DNA of 32,748 bases from JAJTCH01 sp040386195 (lineage in GTDB: Bacteria; Pseudomonadota; Alphaproteobacteria; Rickettsiales; UBA1997): contig JAZKFV010000016.1 of NCBI GenBank assembly GCA_040386195.1, positions 1-32,748 on the forward strand, read 5' to 3'. The position numbers and the translations under genes were made by a program. Position 1 is the first letter of the stretch. Each line of letters begins with the position of its first letter. Below the pieces are notes generated by a model. That model made no database searches. It saw only the letters and a list, made by a program, of their open reading frames with translations, and was not told where the DNA came from. Below are positions 1-8,800 of the stretch, piece after piece.

Positions 1-1605
1 ACCGGCGCAGCTATTTATTCTTGGAAACCCAAAGAAGAAATAGCTCAGTTTTTTGTCAATAAATTTATGGCAAAATATCCGGCTTTGAAACGATATCAAC
101 CCGAGCAAGAAAGGTTGGAATCGTTTTGCCGGAACTCATTAACGTCAAATTATCTGGTTAATAATTACATTATGAATTTATTAAAATCAGAAGATATTGA
201 CCAAAATTTTATTGGATTGCAATTGCTATACGCTAGAGCGCAGAATGATAGCGCATCAATCCACAAGGTGTTTTGTCATATGTTTTTGCTTCAATCGAAA
301 ACTTTTCAAACTGTCGAAGATTTTATTGACCAACCTAATCAACTTTTAAAGGATCTCAAACAAAAATTTTCTCAACAAAAAATTGCTCAAGACGCTTGTG
401 AATATTTAGGAAAAAGTCTTGAAATCAATTATAAATTAATTTTGAAATGGGCTTATTTTTGTGCTGTTATGGAAAAAAATAAAAAGTTTATCAAGGATAT
501 AGAAGACAACTATGCTTTTGCCAAGCCAGATCTACCGCTCATATTATTTTTTGCTATTTATTATACTCCAAGAATTTTAATCACAGATTTTTTAAAGCAA
601 CTCACCCCAGAGCAAAAGAATCAAATTGCTGATTTTAGAATCGATGAAAAAACTATTTTGGAATACATCTTTGAGATTGATGATAAAGAATTAATAAAAG
701 CCATACTGAATGGTTTTGATAATGATGAAATTGCAGGAAATTTTCTTGATAAGATGTGGAAAGAAGCCTGTTATTCCTTTAATCCAAAAAATATAAAACT
801 TGTTTTGGATGTTTGTGATGACGAAAAGAAAATGGAGTTTATTACGTGTGGAGAAGATTTGTTATCAATTGCTCTTGGGTCAAAGGATAGATCAGATGGC
901 GTAGAGTTGCTGAAAATTATTTTTAATGTCTATGGTTGTGATTATGAATATATTCTTGAGATGCTTAAACGAGTTATCGCTTTTGATAGGCCAGAGTTTT
1001 TAGAAGCTGTTCCAGATGGCCTTAGTCAAGAAGATAAGATGAAGATTTTCTCATCGGATACTATAGTTGGGCACTCATTGAGGTATATTTTTGTAAGTTC
1101 TGTTAAGGAGTGGATAATGGATTTTGTGGTTGATAATTTTGTTGTGAATGATCGCAATAGAGAGATCTTTTTTGAAAGGCTAGTTTTAAATGGTGGGTCG
1201 TTAAAAAATCTTATCGATCAAGAAAAATTTAAAGCTATTGGATTTTTATATAAAGTTGGCGTCAAAATTCCTGATTTGGAAAAGAATGAAGAGTGTAGAA
1301 GATCGGTAATTCAAACTATGATTGGAGACTTAGCTGGTCTTAAAGAAGTTGCTGATCAAGAATTTTGTTTAGGAAAAATATTTAAATTAGCCACAAAGCA
1401 AGATCTTGAAGTTGAGACAATTCAACAATCTTTAAATACTTACGCTAACTCAGGATCAACTGCAGAGGATTTGAAGCAAAGAGTGAATGATAAAATAAAT
1501 AAGCCCTTAACAAATCTAGTTAGAAGAGATCTGGATGGAATACAATCTCGCCGATCACGAGTTGTCGATTCAACCCACAATCCAGCAATAAGTTCGCCAA
1601 GATAA
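1..1605 (+). CDS. Hypothetical helical-repeat protein, 5' end outside window
   Basis: The product is not recognised. The reading frame is open from the first base of the window, and the 22 codons before the first ATG (position 67) already look like protein (they include IYSWKPKEE). The gene therefore probably starts upstream and at least 534 residues are encoded here. The visible protein is almost entirely predicted alpha-helix, with loosely recurring hydrophobic stretches of about 30-40 residues (for example ELIKAILNGFD, NIKLVLDVCDD, GVELLKIIFNVYG). This resembles degenerate ankyrin or other solenoid repeats, but no clean ankyrin consensus is present. No signal peptide or membrane segment is visible in the part shown. 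The C-terminus is basic and polar (RRSRVVDSTHNPAISSPR). It converges with the cfa operon across about 200 bp in which I see no clear terminator. A Rickettsiales-type effector or cytosolic scaffold is possible, but this is a guess. Confidence 0.75.
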   Translation, partial: TGAAIYSWKPKEEIAQFFVNKFMAKYPALKRYQPEQERLESFCRNSLTSNYLVNNYIMNLLKSEDIDQNFIGLQLLYARAQNDSASIHKVFCHMFLLQSKTFQTVEDFIDQPNQLLKDLKQKFSQQKIAQDACEYLGKSLEINYKLILKWAYFCAVMEKNKKFIKDIEDNYAFAKPDLPLILFFAIYYTPRILITDFLKQLTPEQKNQIADFRIDEKTILEYIFEIDDKELIKAILNGFDNDEIAGNFLDKMWKEACYSFNPKNIKLVLDVCDDEKKMEFITCGEDLLSIALGSKDRSDGVELLKIIFNVYGCDYEYILEMLKRVIAFDRPEFLEAVPDGLSQEDKMKIFSSDTIVGHSLRYIFVSSVKEWIMDFVVDNFVVNDRNREIFFERLVLNGGSLKNLIDQEKFKAIGFLYKVGVKIPDLEKNEECRRSVIQTMIGDLAGLKEVADQEFCLGKIFKLATKQDLEVETIQQSLNTYANSGSTAEDLKQRVNDKINKPLTNLVRRDLDGIQSRRSRVVDSTHNPAISSPR

Positions 1606-1810
1606 GGAAGATCTTAAAATTGGGGGAAAGTGGTTTCTCAAATTGGGAAGAATTGATGATTATGGGATAGCCTTTATTGCAAACCCCAGTCTTAATTTTT
1701 TAAGAACTCTTGATTTCCCGACCTTCCAAAAAAATCTTTTTTATCAACTATTTTGAGCTTTTAGTCACTTACTTTTTGAAGATTGCCTGTTTAACTGACC
1801 CGCAAAATTT

Positions 1811-2965
1811 CTACTTATAAGATTTCACCAAACAATATTGCATCACATCGGTTCTTTGCCCATAGAAACCGGCAGCACAATAGGCTAGATAGAATTGCCA
1901 TTTGCGGATGAATTCTTGGTTGAAGCCCAAAGTTTTTATCGCGCTTAAATTGTTGTTAAAATTTTCTAGCCAGAGTTTGAGAGTTAAAAAGTAGGATTGG
2001 CCGAAGGCGAATTCGTTATCAACTTTTAAGCCTTGCGAAGCGGCGAGGTGAGTGAAGATTGATTTGGAAGGTAAAACGCCGCCGGGGAAAATATGTTTTC
2101 TGATAAAATCGGCGGTGGTGGAATATTTTTCGAAGATGTCGTCTTTAATGGTGATGGTTTGAATTATTGCTTTGCCGCCTTCATTTAAGCTGCTTGACAC
2201 CTTCTTGAAATATTCGCCCCAATATTCTTTGCCAACCGCTTCAAACATTTCAATGGAAACGATATTGTCGAATTTTTGAGTCTCGTGGCGATAATCTTGC
2301 AGGGCAATTTCGCCTTTTAAATTCTGAGCTGATAAGCGTTTTTGGGCAAAGTCGGCTTGTTTGGTTGACAAAGTTAAGCCTTTAACAAATTGATCTTGTT
2401 TGGCGGCTTCTTCCATAAATCCGCCCCAGCCGCAGCCAATTTCTAAAATATTTTTACCGGCATTTAAGTTGCTTAAAATGCGTTGATATTTATTTTTTTG
2501 CGCCAAATTTAAATCAGCTTTTTGATCAAAAATTGCTGAAGAATAAGTCATTGAAGGATCAAGCCAAATCTGATAAAACTCGTTGCTGATGTCGTAGTGA
2601 AAACTGATATTTTTCTTGCTGCCCGAAAGAGTATTTTTGTTGAATAAATTTTTCACAAAACCCAAAAAGGAAAAGAAAATATTGCCGTGAAAAATCTCTT
2701 CCAAATGTTCTTGATTAACCACAAAAAACGAGAGCAGGGCGATTAAATCGTCGGTTTCAAACCAGCCATCCATATAGCTTTCGCCAAAACCAATATCGCC
2801 ATATTTCACCACCGCATCGATTAAAGCCCAATCTTTGATAACAATATTAGCCTTTAAATCAGAGGCGGGATCGCCAATTTCAATTTTATTATGTTCGGGA
2901 GTTGTGATTTCTAAATATCCGGTTTGAGCTTTTTGTAAATAATCGAAAATTCTATGTTTGAGCAT
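1811..2965 (-). CDS. cfa: Cyclopropane-fatty-acyl-phospholipid synthase-family methyltransferase
   Basis: A 384-residue SAM-dependent methyltransferase of the CFA synthase family, which transfers a methyl(ene) group to the double bond of unsaturated acyl chains in membrane phospholipids. The N-terminal lipid-binding part contains YMDGWFE (about residues 64-70). The family block HYDISNEFY follows at about 123, then WLDPSMTYSSAIF, and the SAM-binding glycine motif LEIGCGWGG at 174-182. EMFEAVG (near 240) and IFPGGVLPS match conserved positions in the catalytic domain. Length is normal for the family. It is the last gene of a three-gene operon and its start overlaps the end of the DUF1365 gene by 14 bp, suggesting translational coupling. 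Next to a COG2907-type flavoprotein and DUF1365, it could act as a UfaM-like methylase in furan fatty acid synthesis rather than as a classical Cfa. The family assignment is firm and the exact product is not. Confidence 0.93.
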   Translation of the reverse strand: MLKHRIFDYLQKAQTGYLEITTPEHNKIEIGDPASDLKANIVIKDWALIDAVVKYGDIGFGESYMDGWFETDDLIALLSFFVVNQEHLEEIFHGNIFFSFLGFVKNLFNKNTLSGSKKNISFHYDISNEFYQIWLDPSMTYSSAIFDQKADLNLAQKNKYQRILSNLNAGKNILEIGCGWGGFMEEAAKQDQFVKGLTLSTKQADFAQKRLSAQNLKGEIALQDYRHETQKFDNIVSIEMFEAVGKEYWGEYFKKVSSSLNEGGKAIIQTITIKDDIFEKYSTTADFIRKHIFPGGVLPSKSIFTHLAASQGLKVDNEFAFGQSYFLTLKLWLENFNNNLSAIKTLGFNQEFIRKWQFYLAYCAAGFYGQRTDVMQYCLVKSYK

Positions 2966-3806
2966 TTTTGGAAACGGTTAAATTGTTATTTAATTTGGGC
3001 GGCAAAGGATGATATTTTGCACCTTTAAAAACCCATAATTTGAAGGCTTGTAAATGAATTAGAAAAATAGTTTTAAACATTAAAAACGGCATTTTGAGCA
3101 AACTTAAAATTAGATTTTTATCGGTTAATTCTTGATATTGGCATTTCAGCGAAGTTGCTAGTTGCAGCTGGTTTTCTACATAATAGTTAATATAAAAATC
3201 GAGTTGATTTTCTTTCAAAGCAAAACGAAATTTGTAATCACCTTTATTTTCAAAAAATGGTGAAACATGAAATTCTTTTTTAGCGCCAAGCCATTGATTT
3301 GACCCAATCGGCGTTAGGTTTTCGTTAAATAATAAATAAGAATGTTTTTGTTTAAAAGTGTTGCGCACTTCCACCAAAGCGGCGATCAAATTTTCTTCTT
3401 CATCAAAACCAAGCCAGAAACTGGCTGGGTTGAAGGCGTAGCCAAGAATTCTTGGGTGAGAAATTAGGATTATATTTTTGATATTGGAAATTTGGTTTTG
3501 GCTGAATATTTGCTCGATTTGATTTTTAGCATCGTCATTGCGAGCCGAAGGCGTGGCAATCCAGTTTTTATTTTTTAGAGCTTCTGGATTGCCGCGTCGC
3601 AACTGCGTTGCTCCTCGCAATGACGGGGTTGTAATATTGTGATCAACATCAAAAAAACTAAACAAGTTAAAACGATTAAACGAAAAAAATCGTTCCTTTA
3701 ACTTCTCTTTAAAACCCAGCGGCAAATAAAAATATAAATTATCATATTCAAAGCGATTGGCTTTTGGCGCAGTTCTGGCGTGCATTACTTTGCCTTGAAG
3801 CAGCAT
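2952..3806 (-). CDS. DUF1365 family protein carrying an in-frame palindromic-repeat insertion
   Basis: A DUF1365 (COG3496) protein of unknown biochemical function that nearly always accompanies CFA-synthase-like methyltransferases. Diagnostic motifs are the N-terminal HARTAPKANRFEY, SHPRILGYAFNPASFW, VEVRNTF and KEFHVSPFF. I chose the ATG at 3806 because family homology begins at MLLQGKVMHART. A longer version from 3923 would run over 100 bp into the end of the upstream flavoprotein gene and adds unrelated residues. From 3806 the protein is 284 residues, with 17 bp separating it from the preceding stop. Residues of about 61-91 (SLRGATQLRRGNPEA to WIATPSARND) are encoded by a 93-bp palindromic element; without them the protein is about 253 residues, close to the normal family length. 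Its end overlaps cfa by 14 bp. The family call is confident; whether the insertion is tolerated cannot be seen from the sequence. Confidence 0.9.
   Translation of the reverse strand: MLLQGKVMHARTAPKANRFEYDNLYFYLPLGFKEKLKERFFSFNRFNLFSFFDVDHNITTPSLRGATQLRRGNPEALKNKNWIATPSARNDDAKNQIEQIFSQNQISNIKNIILISHPRILGYAFNPASFWLGFDEEENLIAALVEVRNTFKQKHSYLLFNENLTPIGSNQWLGAKKEFHVSPFFENKGDYKFRFALKENQLDFYINYYVENQLQLATSLKCQYQELTDKNLILSLLKMPFLMFKTIFLIHLQAFKLWVFKGAKYHPLPPKLNNNLTVSKNAQT
3533..3625. repeat. Rickettsial palindromic element-like inverted repeat within a coding sequence
   Basis: Two arms pair as a long hairpin. The outer 12 bases CGTCATTGCGAG (3533-3544) are perfectly complementary to CTCGCAATGACG (3614-3625). 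The inner GCAATCCAG (3556-3564) is complementary to CTGGATTGC (3584-3592), with partly matched GC-rich sequence between and an AT-rich centre (3565-3583). The total is 93 bp, or 31 codons, so the host frame is kept. The GC content stands well above its surroundings. Sequences of this type are scattered through Rickettsiales and related genomes, and the translation (SLRGAT...RRGNPEA...WIATPSARND) is a familiar signature of such insertions. I saw no second copy in this window. Confidence 0.88.
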
Positions 3807-3823
3807 TGGTTTTTGAGGAAGAT

Positions 3824-5080
3824 TTATTTTTGCCAACTTGCTTTTACTCCTAATTGGTTGGCAACATTTAAAGCGGAAAGTAAGCCATCTTCGTGAAAGC
3901 CATATCTGAAATGAGCGCCGCAAAAATAAACTCCGCGGTTTCCTTGAATTTCGGGTAATTGTTCTTGAGCAGAAATTGCTTCTAAATCAAAAATTGGGTG
4001 AGTGTAATTGTAAGTTCCAAAAGTCAATTCGTCTTTGATTTTAGTGGTTGGATTAAGAGTTACAAAAAGTGGAAAATTGCTGTCGATATTTTGCAGATTA
4101 TTCATCCAATAGGTCAAACTCACTTGGTTTTCTTGATTGGCGGATAAATAAACCCAACTTGCCCACGCCTTTTTGTTATTAGGCATTTGCGAAAAATCAC
4201 GATGCAAAACTGCTTGATTTTGGCTATATTTAAATTTGCTCAAAATTGCTTTTTCATCTGAATTGGCATCTTGCAAAATCTGCAAAACCTCATCGCCGTG
4301 ACAGGCAAAAATTACTTTATCGAATTGATATTGTTGATCGTTCTGATCAATCACAGTAAAGCTAGAATCAGCATTTTGAAAAACTGTTTTAACGCCACAA
4401 TTTAATTTAATTTTATCAGCAAAATTTTGAGTTGCTCTTTTAACATATTCTTTTGAACCACCCTCAACTGTGTGCCATTGCGGTTGCTGAGTAATTGTTA
4501 AAAGTCCGTGATTATAAAAAAATCTTAAAAAAGTTTTGGCTGGATAATTTTTCATCAACTCCACTGAACAACTCCAAATTGCTGCGGTCATTGGCAGCAG
4601 ATAATATTTTTTGAAATATTCACCAAGATTCAAAGAGTTAATAAAATTTTCTAAAGTTTGATCGTCAAATTTTTCTGCTTCAACAATTTTAATTGCCGCT
4701 TTATTGAATTTGGCAATATCGAAAAGCATTTTCAAAAATTGCGGTTTAAATAGATTTTTCTTTTGCGCGAATAAACCAGAAAGGCTTTGCCCGGAATATT
4801 CCAAGCCATTTTTAATGCTGATTCCAAACGACATTTGGCTTTTGGAAATTGGCACTTTGAGCTCTTCAAAGAAAGGTTTGAGATTGTCGTAAGTTTTAAA
4901 ATTATAAACAATAAAACCAGTATCAACATTGATGGTTTGCCCAGCATAATCAATGGTTGCGGTGTTTGCGTGTCCGCCAATATAATGGTTTTTTTCAAAC
5001 AAAGTTAGGTCATATTTTTTGTTTAAAAAATACCCACAGCCAATGCCGGAAATGCCTGAGCCGATAATTGCAATTTTCAT
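3824..5080 (-). CDS. FAD/NAD(P)-binding oxidoreductase (COG2907, amine-oxidase-like)
   Basis: A flavoprotein of 418 residues from the ATG at 5080. The protein opens with a Rossmann dinucleotide-binding motif (MKIAIIGSGISGIG, G7-x-G9-x-x-G12), followed by the acidic end of the second beta strand in DLTLFEKNHYIGGHANT, typical of amine-oxidase/COG2907 proteins. VIFACHGDEVLQIL and a C-terminal GVYFCGAHFRYGFHEDGL block (the second FAD-contacting region, with the family's GFHEDG) complete the fold. The frame stays open upstream to 5206, but those 42 residues show no family similarity and would put residues before the Rossmann strand, so 5080 is preferred. It is the first gene of the operon with DUF1365 and the CFA-like methyltransferase. 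In Rhodobacter a flavoprotein in such a cluster takes part in furan fatty acid formation. A dehydrogenase acting on acyl chains is therefore plausible, but this is inferred from context. Confidence 0.88.
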   Translation of the reverse strand: MKIAIIGSGISGIGCGYFLNKKYDLTLFEKNHYIGGHANTATIDYAGQTINVDTGFIVYNFKTYDNLKPFFEELKVPISKSQMSFGISIKNGLEYSGQSLSGLFAQKKNLFKPQFLKMLFDIAKFNKAAIKIVEAEKFDDQTLENFINSLNLGEYFKKYYLLPMTAAIWSCSVELMKNYPAKTFLRFFYNHGLLTITQQPQWHTVEGGSKEYVKRATQNFADKIKLNCGVKTVFQNADSSFTVIDQNDQQYQFDKVIFACHGDEVLQILQDANSDEKAILSKFKYSQNQAVLHRDFSQMPNNKKAWASWVYLSANQENQVSLTYWMNNLQNIDSNFPLFVTLNPTTKIKDELTFGTYNYTHPIFDLEAISAQEQLPEIQGNRGVYFCGAHFRYGFHEDGLLSALNVANQLGVKASWQK

Positions 5081-5185
5081 TGAATTTTTTGATTTGGAAA
5101 AGCCGCAGATTTTGCTGAAAGACAAATAAATTAACAAGTGAATATTTGTTCTGATTTGGGATTTATTTTTATTAACAGAAAATCT

Positions 5186-5213
5186 TTGAAAATTAATATT
5201 GCCCATTTATTAT
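5186..5213 (+). promoter_or_regulatory. Candidate sigma70-type promoter for infC
   Basis: TTGAAA (5186-5191) and TATTAT (5208-5213) are separated by 16 bp in the spacer between the divergent flavoprotein and infC genes. This would give a leader of roughly 50 bases. In such an AT-rich genome near-matches arise by chance, so this is tentative. Confidence 0.33.
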
Positions 5214-5268
5214 CTACGCGGCTTGTCTTTATTGGACATAGCCTAATTACTAATCAAAAAATATATCT

Positions 5269-5811
5269 GTGAAACAAAACTTCGATAGAAACTTCGACAA
5301 AACTCCTGGTAAAAATTTTAAAATTAACGACCAAATTAAAGTTAAAGAAGTGAGGCTGATTAACGAAAATGGTGAGATGGTTGGTGTGACTGAAATATCC
5401 AAAGCCTTGGCTATGGCGGTTGAAGCTGGTTTAGATCTGGTTGAAGTTTCTCCCGGCGCTGAGCCGCCAGTTTGCAAAATCGCCAATTTTGGCAAGATGA
5501 AATATGAGATGCAAAAGAAAGCGGCAGAAGCGAAGAAAAAACAAAAAGTTGTTGAAACCAAAGAAATCAAGCTTTCAATCAATATCGGCAAAGGTGATTA
5601 CGACATTAAAATGAAGCACACTATTAAATTTATTGAGAAAGGCGACAAAGTTAAAATTTCGATCAAAATTAAAGGTCGAGAAATGTCGCATTTAGAATTA
5701 GCGGAAAAGATGATGGCTAATGTTACTGAAGATGTTTCGGCGGTTGCCAAGTTTGAATCTAACCCAAGGCTAGAAGGCAGACAAATGACTGGCATTCTGA
5801 TTAAAAAATAA
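5269..5811 (+). CDS. infC: Translation initiation factor IF-3
   Basis: IF-3 binds the 30S subunit, promotes subunit dissociation and proofreads start-codon and initiator-tRNA pairing. The 180 residues show the N-domain (FKINDQIKVKEVRLINENGE), the conserved DLVEVSPGAEPPVCKI block, the lysine-rich linker helix (MQKKAAEAKKKQK) and the C-domain KEIKLSINIGKGDYDIK to GREMSHLELAEK. Length is normal. The start is a GTG at 5269: an in-frame stop lies at 5251-5253 and no ATG falls between, though an ATA at 5263 is a less likely alternative. Non-AUG starts are known for infC, where they let IF-3 limit its own synthesis; GTG is a milder case than the AUU of E. coli. No Shine-Dalgarno sequence is visible. 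It is followed 38 bp later by gdhB on the same strand. Confidence 0.97.
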   Translation: MKQNFDRNFDKTPGKNFKINDQIKVKEVRLINENGEMVGVTEISKALAMAVEAGLDLVEVSPGAEPPVCKIANFGKMKYEMQKKAAEAKKKQKVVETKEIKLSINIGKGDYDIKMKHTIKFIEKGDKVKISIKIKGREMSHLELAEKMMANVTEDVSAVAKFESNPRLEGRQMTGILIKK

Positions 5812-5849
5812 ATTCTCTAAATTCATTTAATTCATTTTAGTTTTTCAAT

Positions 5850-8800
5850 ATGCAAGAAATGCAAGCTATTACTAATCAAGTTCTTCAATTTGCCGCTAAA
5901 AATCAAAAAACTTCTGACCCGCTTTTGGCGGAATATATCAAAATATTTTTTTCTGGATCAGTTGGTAAGGATTTTGCTGAATATAAGATTGCTGAATTAT
6001 TTAGTTTAGCATCTGCCAATTTTGAATTTTTTAGCCAAAAACCTGCTGATAATTTTAAAGTTAAAATTTATAACCCCACTAAAGAAAGAGAGGGTTTTGA
6101 AGTTGGCTACACCGTCATTGACATTCTTAATGATGATATGCCATTTCTGGTTGATTCAGTTGTGATGCAATTTGATAATCGCGGCATTGAAATTAAAAAT
6201 ATTATTCACCCAATTTTAACTACTAAAAGATCTAAAGACGGCAAAATTATTTCTTTTTTTAAAGAGCACGATCAAGCCAATGAATCGGTAATGCAATTGC
6301 ATTTAGCCAAAATTTCTGAAGAGGAAATTTCTGAACTTGAAACTCGCTTAAAAGAAGTTTTACACACCGTTAAAATGGCAGTTTCAGATTGGTCAGCAAT
6401 GATTGATCTAGCAAAAAAATCAAGTCAAAATTTACATTCTCAAAGCGTTAATATTTCTAGCTCTAAAAATGCTAATAATGTTAATTTTGATGTCGCTGAA
6501 GCGGTTCATTTCATTGATTGGACAATAGACAATAAATTTATTTTCTTAGGTGCAATTGAGTTTGATATTGAAGTTAAAAATGGTGAATTTAGCTATACAG
6601 AAGTTGCGAATAGTCGGCTTGGAACTTACAAATCAAATTATGCCATTACCAAACCAACTATTGTTAATGTTTCTTCAGGTGAAATTGAAGATGTTGTTAA
6701 AAATCCATATTTGGTTGAGATTCTTAAATCGCGTTATAAATCACAAATTCACCGCAATTCCAATGCCGAAAGAATTAGGATCCAAAAATTTGATAATAAC
6801 GGCAAAGTGATTGGTGAATATCGCTTCATCGGTCTTTTCACTTCTTCAGTTTATTATCAAAATCCCAAAGCAATTCCAATTGTTCGTAAAAAAATTGAAC
6901 AAGTTATCACTAATTCCGGCTATAGCAAAAACAGTTCCAATTTTAAAGATTTGCTGTCCACACTTGAATCTTATCCGCGAGATGAATTATTTCAAATTGA
7001 GCAAGATGACCTTTTGAGAATTGCGGTTGGAATTGTGGCAATTTCTGGTCGCTCATTGGTGAGAATGTTTGTTCGCAACGATAAATTTTTTCGTTTTGTT
7101 AGCTGCTTAGTGTTTATTCCGCGCGACAATTTTAACACTTCACTTAGAGAGAAAATTCAGAACTTGATTGCCAATTCTTATAAAGGTGAAATTTCCGATG
7201 TTTTTGTTCAAATTGCTGATTCTAATTTAACCAGATTGCATTTAGTAGTTAGAACTGACAAAGGAATTCCTGAAATTGATAATGATGTTTTAGAACAAAA
7301 ATTAATCAAACTTTGTCGTCTTTGGAATGATGAATTCAAAGATGAGGTAACTGCTAATTTTTCTAGTCAGGAAGCTAAAAAAACTATTGATCTATATCAT
7401 AATGCTTTTTCAGTTAGCTACACTAACCGCTTTGATTCCAATGATGCGGTAATTGACATCAAACATATTAATGCCAGCCTTGCTTCAGGAAATATCACTT
7501 GTGATTTATACCAAACTAAAGAAGTTGCTAAAGATGTTGTTGAGTTAAAACTTTATAGCCCGGAGAAAAAATTATTACTTTCCAACATAATGCCAATTTT
7601 GGATAGTTTTGGCTTTAATGTTGTGTTGGAGCACACCTATTCAGTATCGCCAAAAAAGAAAAAGGATGTTTGGATTCACTATTTTAACCTTAATTTAAGT
7701 TCTGCTTGCGATAAATTAACTGATGAAATTAAAAAGAATTTTATTGAAACGATCAGTAAAATTTGGTCAGAGGAAACTCGAATTGGTCATTTAAACCGCC
7801 TGGTTGTTGCTTCTGATTTAGATTGGCGCCAAATTTATTTACTCAGAGCTTATAGCAAATATCTTTATCAAATTGGTTTAAGATATAGCCAAAACCACCT
7901 TTCTGATGTTTTGGTTAAATATCGTGATCTAACTAAATTATTAGTCGAACTTTTTGAAACAAAATTTGATCCTGAATTTGAAGGTGATCGCGCTAAATCA
8001 ATCAGCAATATTTCTAGCAAAATTAAAGATGGTTTAAGCAAAGTTTCTGATATTGCCGAAGATGCGGTGATTAGAAAATTTTTTAATATTATTGATTCTA
8101 CGCTTAGAACTAACTTTTACCAAAAAACTGTTGATGGCAAAAATAAAGATTATCTCTCATTTAAATTAAATTCCGCCAAAATTTTGGATATGCCTTTACC
8201 GGTAATGTATGCCGAAATTTTTGTCTATGCGGTAAAAGTTGAAGGTGTTCATTTGCGTGGTGGTAAAGTTGCTCGCGGCGGCTTGCGCTGGTCAGATCGT
8301 CATGATGATTTTAGAACTGAAGTTTTAGGCTTGGTAAAAGCGCAGATGACTAAAAATGCGGTGATCGTTCCAGTTGGTTCTAAAGGCGGTTTTGTAGTTA
8401 AAAAATCCACCGAAGGATTGACCAGAGAACAAATTTTAGAAAACGGTATTGATGCTTACAAAACTTTTTTAAGAGGTCTTTTGGATTTAACTGATAATGT
8501 GATTGATGGCAAAATTGTTAATCCTCAAAATGTTATTCGTTATGACGATAATGATCCTTATTTAGTTGTTGCTGCCGATAAAGGCACGGCAACTTTCTCA
8601 GATATTGCCAACGGTATTTCTGCTGAATATAATTTGTGGCTTGGTGATGCTTTTGCTTCAGGCGGATCAGTTGGATATGATCATAAAAAAATGGGCATCA
8701 CTGCTAAAGGTGGATGGGTAGCGGTTAAAAGACATTTTGCTGAAATAGGAACCGACATTCAAAATCAAGATTTTACCTGCGCTGGTATTGGTGATTTATC

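Noticed and set aside
1606..1810. Possible bidirectional terminator between the first gene and cfa
   Set aside because: Only weak AT-rich palindromes such as CTTAATTTTTTAAG; no GC-rich stem with a T tract on either strand.
3807..3923. Longer N-terminus for the DUF1365 protein
   Set aside because: Would overlap the end of the flavoprotein gene by about 100 bp and gives non-homologous basic sequence; the family pattern begins at the ATG at 3806.
5081..5206. 42-residue N-terminal extension of the flavoprotein
   Set aside because: It precedes a Rossmann strand that is normally at the very N-terminus, and its composition looks like translated intergenic DNA.
5250..5591. 113-codon open frame antisense to infC
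   Set aside because: Serine/leucine-rich shadow of a highly conserved gene, with no start context or motif.
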